Positions 27,118-34,936 of a stretch of DNA of 64,000 bases are shown in pieces. Location of the stretch: NCBI GenBank assembly GCA_934635225.1, contig CAKTYZ010000004.1:124001-188000 (forward strand), read 5' to 3'. Numbering within the stretch: the first letter of the stretch is position 1; each line of letters starts with the position of its first letter. A program made the position numbers and the translations under genes. The DNA is from an uncultured Kiritimatiellota bacterium (GTDB lineage Bacteria; Verrucomicrobiota; Kiritimatiellia; RFP12; UBA1067). The notes below the pieces were generated by a model. It searched no databases, was not told where the DNA came from, and saw only the letters and a list, made by a program, of their open reading frames with translations.

Positions 27118-28781
27118 CGTTTTTGTTCCTTGTTGTTGTCTGTGTGTTGTTTTGAAATCTTGGACTCGATAAACTCGACTTTGCCGCAGCTGGCGTCCGG
27201 CACGGGATACTTGCCGCAGCCGATGAACGTGTTGTTCTCAAAGCGGATGCGGTCGAAAATCGGATAAGTCGAGGTCTCCCATCCCTGCGCATAGCTCGGC
27301 TGGCGGAGATAGGTCGAAAGGAAGATCACCTCATCCCGATTCTTGCCTCGGGCGCCGGCCTGGCAGTTGTCGAACGTGCAGTTGCGCACGACGCAGTTCG
27401 TGACACCAACGCCCTCGCACCAGAGGTCTTCCGTCCAGCCGGTCATGATCTTCAGCGCCTCGTTCTCGGTGTGCCAGAAGCGGCAGTTCTCGATCAGCAC
27501 GTCGTTGCACTGGATGATTACGCCGCGTGCGCGGTTGCCTCCGAAGGTGCAGTTCTTCAGCGTCACGCCGTCCGAACAGTACGAGCGGTTGAAGAGGACG
27601 AAGCCGTACTTGTGCGTCTTGGACGGAACCGGACCGTCAAAGAAGACAACTGCCATCTGGGGTTTGCCCTCCACGGGCTCTTTGCGGATGACTCGGCGAA
27701 CCGCATTCGCACAGGGCGAATAGTCGGCGTTGCGGATCTCGACCACGTCCCCGACGTCGAGCGCCCTCGCCCCGTTCCGCACCTCCATCGAATCAGATCC
27801 GAGCACTGCCGGCGCCCAGGCCGTGACGTCGTGGACATTGAGGCAGTCGTCCGCCCCCAACGCGAAGTCGCAATCCTCAAGCCGCAGGTTCCCTCGCGAC
27901 TTCACCACATGCACATGGTCGGCCGTGCAGGAGATGACGCGCTTCGGGTCGTCCGCCGGCGGGCGGATCGTCACGCGCCGGAACAGCGTGTCGCGCTGTT
28001 TGCCGGCAATCACGAATGCAGCACCGGGACAGGAAAGGATGTGCACATCCTCGACCGTCAGTCCGCTGTTCGAGGCGAGCTGGAAGCAATGACGGTCGTA
28101 GTAGTAATGCTGCGCGCGCCAAACCGATCCGGTCGGCAGATTCGCCGCGCCCTTGAGAATGCGCAGGACATTGTCCGAAAGCCACTCCTTCTGCACGTCC
28201 TTTCGTGGGCCGACCCACGACATGTCGACGCCGCGTCCGAGGTTGGACAGTGCGGAACCGACCGCCCGCGCCTCCTCGTCCCAGGCGCTCAGGTAGGCGA
28301 TGCGCACGTCTCGGCGAGGAAACCGCTTGTAGTCGATGAATTCAAGGTCGTAGTGTTTGTCGTTGGCCGTCCGCACCTTCACGAGGCTTCCGAGTGGATC
28401 CTTCTCCCAGTCCCAATCGACGGACAGGTTTCGGATTGTGGTTCGTTCGCAGTCCATCACGCGGAAACTCTCCCCCTTCTTGCGGTGGAAGACGAATTTC
28501 GCGCCCCCGCCGTCGAACGTGAATCCGTGCAGCCGCTCCATCCAAATGGGCGTGTCTGATGTGAAGCGATATGTGCCGGGGGCGACTTTCAGGCAGACCG
28601 CCTTGCTCTTGCGGCAATGCCCAAGGGCCTTGTTCAGCGCGGGGACATTGTCCGCCGCTGCGCTGGAGACGCCAAAGGCGGCAGCCTCAACGACCGCGCC
28701 CTGCGGCGGCTCTGCGGCATGCGCGAATGCGCACGCCAAAAGCGCGCCAATGTTCAATGTGACTGTCTGTTTCCTGTGCAT
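27114..28781 (-). CDS. Secreted parallel beta-helix glycosidase, GH110-like (alpha-1,3-galactosidase type)
   Basis: The 555-residue protein has a signal peptide ending AFAHAAEPP. Its right-handed beta-helix has many short turns (TFDGGGAKFVFHR, TIRNLSVDWDWE, RGVIIQCNDVLIENC). The segment FALGADDCLNVHD matches the Asp-Asp motif of GH110 alpha-1,3-galactosidases, which act on blood-group-B-like glycans. The family call is by eye and another beta-helix family is possible. AAGGAAAG precedes ATG 28781. A recombinase element separates it from the upstream genes of the same operon. Confidence 0.65.
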   Translation of the reverse strand: MHRKQTVTLNIGALLACAFAHAAEPPQGAVVEAAAFGVSSAAADNVPALNKALGHCRKSKAVCLKVAPGTYRFTSDTPIWMERLHGFTFDGGGAKFVFHRKKGESFRVMDCERTTIRNLSVDWDWEKDPLGSLVKVRTANDKHYDLEFIDYKRFPRRDVRIAYLSAWDEEARAVGSALSNLGRGVDMSWVGPRKDVQKEWLSDNVLRILKGAANLPTGSVWRAQHYYYDRHCFQLASNSGLTVEDVHILSCPGAAFVIAGKQRDTLFRRVTIRPPADDPKRVISCTADHVHVVKSRGNLRLEDCDFALGADDCLNVHDVTAWAPAVLGSDSMEVRNGARALDVGDVVEIRNADYSPCANAVRRVIRKEPVEGKPQMAVVFFDGPVPSKTHKYGFVLFNRSYCSDGVTLKNCTFGGNRARGVIIQCNDVLIENCRFWHTENEALKIMTGWTEDLWCEGVGVTNCVVRNCTFDNCQAGARGKNRDEVIFLSTYLRQPSYAQGWETSTYPIFDRIRFENNTFIGCGKYPVPDASCGKVEFIESKISKQHTDNNKEQKR

Positions 28782-28817
28782 GGTCTTTCCTTAAGTCAAT
28801 CGGCATCGTCGCCTCCG

Positions 28818-28845
28818 CAAAAAAGTGTACCATTTCGCGGAGACA
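28818..28845. repeat. Left inverted end of the recombinase element
   Basis: Contains AAGTGTACCATTTCGCGGAG. Its reverse complement recurs at 29871-29898 with two mismatches. Confidence 0.8.
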
Positions 28846-28886
28846 CGTTTAATGCTATTATTCCCTCCGTTAAAGGAGGAAAATCA

Positions 28887-29681
28887 ATGGCAACAAGTTA
28901 TGGTTACGCGCGCGTGTCAAGCGCAGACCAGAATGAAACGCGGCAGATACTCGCCCTGATTGATGCAGGCATCGACCGTTCGCGAATATTTGTCGATCAC
29001 AGAAGCGGCAAAGACTTCAACCGCCCGGCTTGGCGGAGACTGCGCCGCTCACTGCGCAGAGGGGACACGCTTGTCGTTCTGTCGCTTGATCGTCTTGGCC
29101 GCAACTACTCCGAGATGTTGGACGAATGGCGGATTCTTGTCAGGAGCAAAGAGGTCAACATCAAGGTTCTGGATATGCCAATACTTGATACGACGAACAA
29201 GTCATGTGGCCTTATCGGAAAAGTCATCGCAGAGATCGTTCTTCAACTTCTCTCATTCGTCGCAGAGAACGAGAGACGGAACATTCGCGAACGCCAACAA
29301 CAGGGAATCGCCGCAGCCAAGGCACGAGGCGTCCAGTTTGGCCGTCCGAAACGAGAACTGCCGCCGCAATTTGCAACCATCATGCAGCGTGTCATCCGAG
29401 GCGAGATGACAAAAACCGAAGCGGCTATGCGATGCAACATGGCCGAAAGCACCTTCCGCAGCAAACTTCAGCGGCATCAGATCGCCCTTCGGCGGACTTG
29501 TCGCAGCGGCCCAGAAGCGGAAGAAAGCCCTCTTCCCAAGGACAACGCCGTGCGCTTTGCGGGTCAAAGCCAGGGGTCCAAGCCTCGCCAACCGCAAATG
29601 AACGCGTTCTCCTGCCCAAGTGAACGCGTTCTCTTAGGTAAACGAACGCGTTCTCTCTCCCAAACGAACGCGTTCTCTTGA
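28887..29681 (+). CDS. Serine recombinase (resolvase/invertase family) with a repeat-encoded tail
   Basis: The start is ATG 28887, seven bases after AAAGGAGGA. The catalytic domain begins MATSYGYARVSSADQNETRQ, with the nucleophile at Ser11, and has VVLSLDRLGRNYSEM and a long helix (VAENERRNIRERQQQGIAAAKARGVQFGRP). A Hin-type helix-turn-helix follows (GEMTKTEAAMRCNMAESTFRSKL, to about residue 205). Normal family members end near here. This ORF runs on for about 60 residues; residues 238-264 are simply the translated palindrome array and are unlikely to be functional. CCTCC just upstream (28864-28868) can pair with the GGAGG of the ribosome site. Confidence 0.92.
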   Translation: MATSYGYARVSSADQNETRQILALIDAGIDRSRIFVDHRSGKDFNRPAWRRLRRSLRRGDTLVVLSLDRLGRNYSEMLDEWRILVRSKEVNIKVLDMPILDTTNKSCGLIGKVIAEIVLQLLSFVAENERRNIRERQQQGIAAAKARGVQFGRPKRELPPQFATIMQRVIRGEMTKTEAAMRCNMAESTFRSKLQRHQIALRRTCRSGPEAEESPLPKDNAVRFAGQSQGSKPRQPQMNAFSCPSERVLLGKRTRSLSQTNAFS

Positions 29682-29741
29682 GTGAATGAACGCGTTCACT
29701 TGCATCAGAGAACGCGTTCACTTGTGGCGGAGAACGCGTTC
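29600..29741. repeat. Array of seven GAACGCGTTC palindromes at exact 22-bp spacing
   Basis: The perfect 10-base palindrome GAACGCGTTC starts at 29600, 29622, 29644, 29666, 29688, 29710 and 29732, always 22 bases apart. The 12-base spacers differ but often begin TCTT or ACTT, extending some copies towards AGTGAACGCGTTCACT. Two helical turns per unit places all sites on the same face of DNA, as in iterons or multi-site operators. The first four copies overlap the end of the recombinase ORF. Confidence 0.97.
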
Positions 29742-29870
29742 ACTTCGTCTTCGCCCTGCAGAGAAAGGGCATTGAGGAACTCGCAACCGTGGTCGAGCAT
29801 TACGAAGAAGTCCGAGCCAAGCCATTTTAGGGCATTTGCATGACGGACATGTTTTTTGATATACTTGCAT

Positions 29871-29898
29871 TGTCTCCACGAAATGGTACACTTTTCTG
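29871..29898. repeat. Right inverted end of the recombinase element
   Basis: Reverse complement of the left end (28818-28845), 26 of 28 bases identical. It lies 13 bases before the end of the next minus-strand gene. Confidence 0.8.
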
Positions 29899-29911
29899 CG
29901 ATATAAGGCGG

Positions 29912-31126
29912 TCATGCGCCTTCCCCCTTGAGCGCACGGCGAATCCGCAACACGAAGACAAACTCAACCACAACCAGAACCGCGACCGCAAAAGGCTGGT
30001 AGTGGTTTGTCCCCAGAAGATGCGGCAATCCGCTTCCCAGCAAGTTTGCCAACGATACGGCCACGGGCTTGAAGAAGTCTTCCAGCAGATAAGCCGTTAG
30101 CGCAAACTGTCCGAAAAGGATAAAGATGCCGAATCCGCGCCGGACCCTCCAAATGTCCGTCAGCACATAGAGGACGGCCAGCAGCAATGCGCTCCAGCCC
30201 ATTGCCTGTGCCGTGAACGAGACGGTGTAGACGTGCTTGATCAACTTCACGCCGCACAAGCCAAGCAGCCAGCCGATGAGAAGAAGACCCGCGCCGTAAA
30301 GGAAGAGGTTTCGCGCCTTTGCCCACATAGGCTTTTCTTCCTGCAAGATTTTCGTCGCGTAATAGCCGCAAAACGTCATGAAGACGAACATGATCGACGT
30401 CAAATACCATGTGTAGTGGATTTCGCCGCCACGGGCAAGCACATCTGGCGAAATCGCCGCCGGGTCACAAAGGATCCCATACTGCCGAATCTCCGACATC
30501 GTTTCGGACATCGCCGGCATGATCCGGCAGAGGACATTCTGTTCGACGACTGCCGCGATGTTCCCATTGAGCGAATAGTCGCCAAAGAAATGCATCAGGA
30601 ACCCGTAGCCGGCAAAGCAGGCGACCGGAATCGCCAGCCGAAGCAAACGCGAATGGATGAAAATCGCGCACGCGACGCCCAGATAGCCGACGGCGATCGC
30701 CTGCAGCGTGTTGTCATACAGGCGAATGCGATTCCAGTCGAAGCTGAGGATGCGCCCTTGAACAAGCAGTCCAAGGCCCCAAAGCATCGCCACGCGCCCA
30801 AGGACATGTCGAGTATACGCCGCGTCCGCACGGCCGCCGCTTTTCGCCAGACGCCGCTCAAGCGAAAGCGGAATCGCCGCGCCGCAGATGAAGATGAAGA
30901 GCGGCATGATGAGGTCGTACGCCGTGAAGCCTTCCCACGGGTGGTTCAGTTGGGCGACCCATGACTCAGGCAACCCCCAGACCCTGTCAATCACGCGAAG
31001 GATCGGCACGGCAACCGTCAGGAAGACCATGTCGAGACCCCTCAGGGAATCCAACGAAAAGAGACGCCCTTGCATGGAAATGGGACCGCTCCCGGCGCTT
31101 TCATTCTTCATGATTCCGCTCTCCAT
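29912..31126 (-). CDS. Multi-spanning membrane acyltransferase, HGSNAT/NagX-like
   Basis: A membrane protein of about 404 residues with around ten hydrophobic segments. It begins RLFSLDSLRGLDMVFLTV and has WEGFTAYDLIMPLFIFICGAA, matching the family that includes heparan-alpha-glucosaminide N-acetyltransferase and bacterial NagX (DUF5009-like). Bacterial members often accompany amino-sugar uptake genes. It overlaps the end of the GH20 hexosaminidase gene, so GlcNAc handling is a reasonable inference. ATG 31126 follows GGAGTAAAGGG; the in-frame ATG at 31111 is an alternative. Confidence 0.82.
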   Translation of the reverse strand: MESGIMKNESAGSGPISMQGRLFSLDSLRGLDMVFLTVAVPILRVIDRVWGLPESWVAQLNHPWEGFTAYDLIMPLFIFICGAAIPLSLERRLAKSGGRADAAYTRHVLGRVAMLWGLGLLVQGRILSFDWNRIRLYDNTLQAIAVGYLGVACAIFIHSRLLRLAIPVACFAGYGFLMHFFGDYSLNGNIAAVVEQNVLCRIMPAMSETMSEIRQYGILCDPAAISPDVLARGGEIHYTWYLTSIMFVFMTFCGYYATKILQEEKPMWAKARNLFLYGAGLLLIGWLLGLCGVKLIKHVYTVSFTAQAMGWSALLLAVLYVLTDIWRVRRGFGIFILFGQFALTAYLLEDFFKPVAVSLANLLGSGLPHLLGTNHYQPFAVAVLVVVEFVFVLRIRRALKGEGA

Positions 31127-31130
31127 CCCT

Positions 31131-32600
31131 TTACTCCAACGGCGCACAGTTGACGCCTTGACGGATCAGCCGCGTACGATGGACGCGCATACGCCGCAGA
31201 AAGTCGTCGAAAGGCGGTTTCCTGCGTCCAGTCCAGAACGCCTCGGCAAGTGCGCATCCGCGCGGCCATGTCTTCCACTCAAGGTCGAACCTGTTCCACG
31301 TGTACTCAGACCAGCTGCACATTTCGCCGCCGATGATGCGATGGCCAAGGTTTTCCGGCACGTCCGCGCCAAGATCCAGGGAATGGCATTTCGCCAACGG
31401 CACGCACCCGCCGATGTACTGGAACGGATCCTCGCGCAAGCCTTGCGCGTAATCAAGATAGCAGAAGACGTTGGGAGCCCGCACGACGTCATGTCCTTTT
31501 GACGCAAGGGCGGCTGCCGACAGCCACGCGCGCCCCACGCCTGGCTGCGTCTGCCAACGGTTCATGGCAACGAGAGATTGCGGAACGTCCTTCCCGAGAA
31601 GGCTTTCGTCCCAGCCAATCGTGCGCTTGCCGCGCGTGGCGAGGAACTTGACGAAATGACGCATGGCCCAAGGCTGCAATCCGCGCGTACCGTCCAGCCC
31701 CTTCTCTCGGATGCGCTTCTGACATTTCGGACACGCCTTCCAACGGTCTTGCGGACACTCATCGCCGCCAAGGTGGATGACATCCGACGGAAAGAGGCGG
31801 CAAACGTAGTCGAGCACATCCTCCATGAACCGAATGGCCCGGTCGTTTCCCACGCACAGGACGTCCTTCTCAACTCCCCAGACGAGACGCGGCGTGCGCT
31901 TGGCGAGATTGTCCGGGAAACACGCGAATTGCGGGTAGGCCGCCAATGCGGCGTAGACATGCCCCGGCAAGTCGATTTCAGGAACGACCTTGATGTGTCT
32001 CTCGGCCGCGTAGGCGAGTATCTCCTTCACGTCGGCCTCCGTATAGAAGTAAGGGCCATAAGGCTGGCCGTCCAAGTCCATCTCGCAACCGCCTTGTTCG
32101 GTCTGGCGCAGGTGCGCGCCGTATCTCGGGCTTGCCGTGCGCACAGCACCATACTCGACAAGCTCGGGATAGCCCGGGACGTCCAGCCGCCAGCCTTGGT
32201 CTTCCGTCAGGTGCCAATGCAGGACGTTCAGCTTGTGCTGGGCCATTTGGTCCAGCGTCCGCTTGAGGACGTCCTTGCCGAAGAAATGGCGTCCCTCGTC
32301 GATCAGGAGCCCCCGCCAACGATAGGCCGGACGATCCGTGACGCGGGCACAGGCGTAGTCATTCGTGCCGACCGCCAGCTGTCCGAGCGTCTGCCGCGCG
32401 TAGAACGCGCCCGCCGCGTCCGAGCAGGCGATTGTGATGGCGCCTGTCGGGCTGATGTCCAGCACGTAGCCCTCGGCGGGAACCGTCGTGTCCGTCACGA
32501 CGGCGACCGGCGATGTCTGAGGAATCGATCCCTCCCGCGCCTCGACCTCACTTGGCCAAGGCACGAGCGCAAAAGACGCGACAAGCAGCGAACTCAACAT
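31131..32600 (-). CDS. GH20 beta-N-acetylhexosaminidase
   Basis: The 489-residue protein carries a short N-terminal signal-like segment, a small alpha/beta GH20b-like domain (residues about 20-95), then the GH20 barrel from YRWRGLLIDEGRHFFG. The catalytic Asp-Glu pair is in VIHLGGDECPQ, near residue 280, and substrate tryptophans are in HWHLTEDQGWRLD. It removes terminal GlcNAc/GalNAc from glycans. The start is ATG 32600 because AAAGGA lies seven bases upstream; the open frame extends further without a ribosome site. It is followed by the NagX-like gene with a few bases of overlap. Confidence 0.93.
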   Translation of the reverse strand: MLSSLLVASFALVPWPSEVEAREGSIPQTSPVAVVTDTTVPAEGYVLDISPTGAITIACSDAAGAFYARQTLGQLAVGTNDYACARVTDRPAYRWRGLLIDEGRHFFGKDVLKRTLDQMAQHKLNVLHWHLTEDQGWRLDVPGYPELVEYGAVRTASPRYGAHLRQTEQGGCEMDLDGQPYGPYFYTEADVKEILAYAAERHIKVVPEIDLPGHVYAALAAYPQFACFPDNLAKRTPRLVWGVEKDVLCVGNDRAIRFMEDVLDYVCRLFPSDVIHLGGDECPQDRWKACPKCQKRIREKGLDGTRGLQPWAMRHFVKFLATRGKRTIGWDESLLGKDVPQSLVAMNRWQTQPGVGRAWLSAAALASKGHDVVRAPNVFCYLDYAQGLREDPFQYIGGCVPLAKCHSLDLGADVPENLGHRIIGGEMCSWSEYTWNRFDLEWKTWPRGCALAEAFWTGRRKPPFDDFLRRMRVHRTRLIRQGVNCAPLE

Positions 32601-32659
32601 GACATGATCCTTTCTGCATTTCAGGGTTTCACAAGGTCTGCGAATCTTCCGCCGCCCCC

Positions 32660-34933
32660 TTATCGAATGATGACAAGCCCGCCGCACGAGGCCTTGCGCA
32701 GGAACTCGTCGGGCGAGAGGATGCCCTTTGTGATGCGGAACTCGTCAACTGTGGACGAGAAGGTTCCGCTGCCCTCAAAGACAAGGATCGTGTTCTTGCT
32801 CAACCCCTGCCACGGGAATCTCTCCGACGTGGCCGTGGTCGCGGGTTCGTAGTCCACGTACCATGTGTAGGTCGAGAGTCCGTCTTCCGTCGGCGCAATC
32901 GTCACGGCGACGTGATGCCACTTCCCGTCGTTGAAGGCATAGAGCGCTCCGCTCGTCTTGCTTTCATAGTAGGCGGAATCGTTGTAATGGCTCTCGAAGT
33001 CGCCGGCCGAACAAAGCTGAACCGTCAACTTGCCGTTCGGATCCGTCTCAAGCGCAAGCGGAAAAGGCGGAACCGCAGGGTTGTTCCAGTTGAACATCTT
33101 GACGGGGATCTGCCACGCCGCCGAGGCGTTCGCGTCTCCTTTGATGAAGAACTCGACCGTCGCCGCCGTCAGGTGCGGACGCTGCAGCCAAGCTCCGGGA
33201 ATCTTGAACCTGACGGCCCCGTTGTCGAGACGCAACGCCCCCCTGTTCTCGCGCGGTTCCGATCCGCCGTCCACCGACGGGGCGATGCGTTGGCAACGGC
33301 CGCGCGGCGAATAGGTTGGTGTCCCCGACACCAGCGTCGGTTGGCAGTCGCCGCGTCCGAGCGACGCGGCGCTCCCGTCAAACGGCAGGTGAACCAGCAC
33401 CTCGCGGTCGGACGGTGACCGAGACGTGTTGAGGAACTGCGTGTGATCCAGCACGCCTTTCGAGATGCGGAACTCGTCAATCCAGCATTTTACGCCAGGA
33501 CAGCCGAACTCCAGCCGATGGATGTCCGAAATTCCTTTCCACGCAAACGTCTCGGATGTCGCCGAACCGAAGAACTGGTGGTCGACGTAATACCGCACCT
33601 GCGTGCCGCCCGTCGCCGTCGGCTCGATCGTGACCGCCAGATGATGCCATTTCCCGTCGGCGAACGAGAAGAGCCCGCCGCTTGTCATCTGACTGACGGA
33701 AGCACCGTTGTCATAGGCGAAGGCATCCGTGCAGGCATCCAGCCGGAAGGTCAGCATTTTGGCGTCATCGTACTGCATCAGCAACGGAAACGGCGGATTC
33801 GTGCCGGTCGAGGGATTGTAGATGCGGATCGGGATACCCCAGTCTGCCGTCGCCGTCTCGCCCTTGATGTAGAATTCGATCGTCGCGGACTCGAGATCCG
33901 GTCGTTTCAGCGCGGCAAGCGGCAAGGCAAGGGAGATCTTCTGATTCTCGCACAACAGGGACGAGCTGTTGGGACGTTCTGACGAGACGTCCCCACGACA
34001 TGAGAAAATCGATGCGCCAGGAACGTTGTCTTCCGAGAAGACGGGCGTTCCGCTGACGACAAGAGGTTGCTCGAAAGCGCGTCCGCAAGAGGACAGCTCA
34101 CCGTCGAACGCAAGATGAAGCAACGTCTCGCCGTCTTGCGGAGGAGACGTCGCCGACAGGAACTCCTTGGGCTCCAGCGAACCGTACGAGATGCGGAACT
34201 CGTCGATCAGACAGGCGGCTTTCGCGGAGCCAAAGTCGATGGTCATCGTTTCTGTCAGACCGCGCCACGCGAACTTCGTCGAGACGACGGTCTTGATCGG
34301 CACATAATCGAAGTAGAACGTCAGGCGAGACTTTCCGCTCTCCGTCGCGGCAACTGTCAGGGCGACATGATGCCACGTGTCGTCTGCAAACGGCGCGGAC
34401 AATGAAGACGAACAGTTCTCGCGACCCGCAGGACCGGCCGCAGCCTCGGTCGCGTCGTCAAAGCAGTCTGCCCGAAACGTGAATCGATCAGCCGCGTCTG
34501 TCTGCAGAAGGTACGGGAACGGCGGCACGGTCGTCTGGTTCGGCTCGTGCGTCAGACGCAGGGGCGCGGCCCAGCTGCCCTTCTCGACCGAAAGCCCCTT
34601 GACGAAGAACTCGATTGTCGCATTCGGCAGATTCGGGCACAACAGTCCCGTCTGCGGCAGTTTCAGCTGGATTTGCCTGTTTTGGGCCAAAAGCGAGCCC
34701 TCGTTCCTCCGCGAGCAAACGGTTCCGTCCGATGACGTCCAATGGACATCCGCCGCCGGCGTCTCGTCCGCATAAGCGGGCGTGCCGCTGCGAACGACCG
34801 TGCTGCCGCTCTCCGAACCGACGGCATCGACCGTCTCGTCGAAGGAAAGGTGGACGATCGTGTCCCCGCGCTCGTACGCCATGAGAGAGCAGGATGCCAT
34901 GCAGGCCAAAAGGCCGATCTTCCTCGGATTCAT
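32660..34933 (-). CDS. Secreted protein with three LamG/concanavalin-like domains
   Basis: The 757-residue protein has a signal peptide (about 1-19) and three tandem copies of a roughly 240-residue unit. Each copy runs from VHLSFD / LHLAFDG / VHLPFDG through TIEFFVKG-like and DGKWHHVAVTI-like segments to a DEFRI(S/T)KG ending, the LamG-like jelly-roll pattern. No catalytic residues are seen; a glycan-binding or surface role is likely. After the third domain it adds RKASCGGLVIIR, a C-terminal piece not present after domains one and two. AAGGAGGA precedes ATG 34933. Confidence 0.85.
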   Translation of the reverse strand: MNPRKIGLLACMASCSLMAYERGDTIVHLSFDETVDAVGSESGSTVVRSGTPAYADETPAADVHWTSSDGTVCSRRNEGSLLAQNRQIQLKLPQTGLLCPNLPNATIEFFVKGLSVEKGSWAAPLRLTHEPNQTTVPPFPYLLQTDAADRFTFRADCFDDATEAAAGPAGRENCSSSLSAPFADDTWHHVALTVAATESGKSRLTFYFDYVPIKTVVSTKFAWRGLTETMTIDFGSAKAACLIDEFRISYGSLEPKEFLSATSPPQDGETLLHLAFDGELSSCGRAFEQPLVVSGTPVFSEDNVPGASIFSCRGDVSSERPNSSSLLCENQKISLALPLAALKRPDLESATIEFYIKGETATADWGIPIRIYNPSTGTNPPFPLLMQYDDAKMLTFRLDACTDAFAYDNGASVSQMTSGGLFSFADGKWHHLAVTIEPTATGGTQVRYYVDHQFFGSATSETFAWKGISDIHRLEFGCPGVKCWIDEFRISKGVLDHTQFLNTSRSPSDREVLVHLPFDGSAASLGRGDCQPTLVSGTPTYSPRGRCQRIAPSVDGGSEPRENRGALRLDNGAVRFKIPGAWLQRPHLTAATVEFFIKGDANASAAWQIPVKMFNWNNPAVPPFPLALETDPNGKLTVQLCSAGDFESHYNDSAYYESKTSGALYAFNDGKWHHVAVTIAPTEDGLSTYTWYVDYEPATTATSERFPWQGLSKNTILVFEGSGTFSSTVDEFRITKGILSPDEFLRKASCGGLVIIR

Positions 34934-34936
34934 CTG

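Larger units (their letters stand above)
28818..29898 (+). mobile_element. 1.08-kb element: 28-bp inverted ends, one serine recombinase, seven-palindrome array
   Basis: The ends 28818-28845 and 29871-29898 are inverted repeats matching at 26 of 28 bases (core GTGTACCATTTCG and GGAGACA). Between them lie a serine recombinase gene and a regular array of seven palindromes. The element sits between two genes of a minus-strand operon, oriented against it. A target duplication is not obvious; at most 2 bp (GC). No family is recognised. Confidence 0.75.

Noticed and set aside
28617..28886. Longer N-terminus of the recombinase ORF
   Set aside because: The extra 90 residues run across the GH110 start region and the left inverted end; the family N-terminus and ribosome site both fit ATG 28887.
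29600..29741. Regular repeats with variable spacers, CRISPR-like at first sight
   Set aside because: Repeats are 10-base palindromes with 12-base spacers, far too short, and no cas gene is nearby. It is an array of protein-binding-type palindromes.
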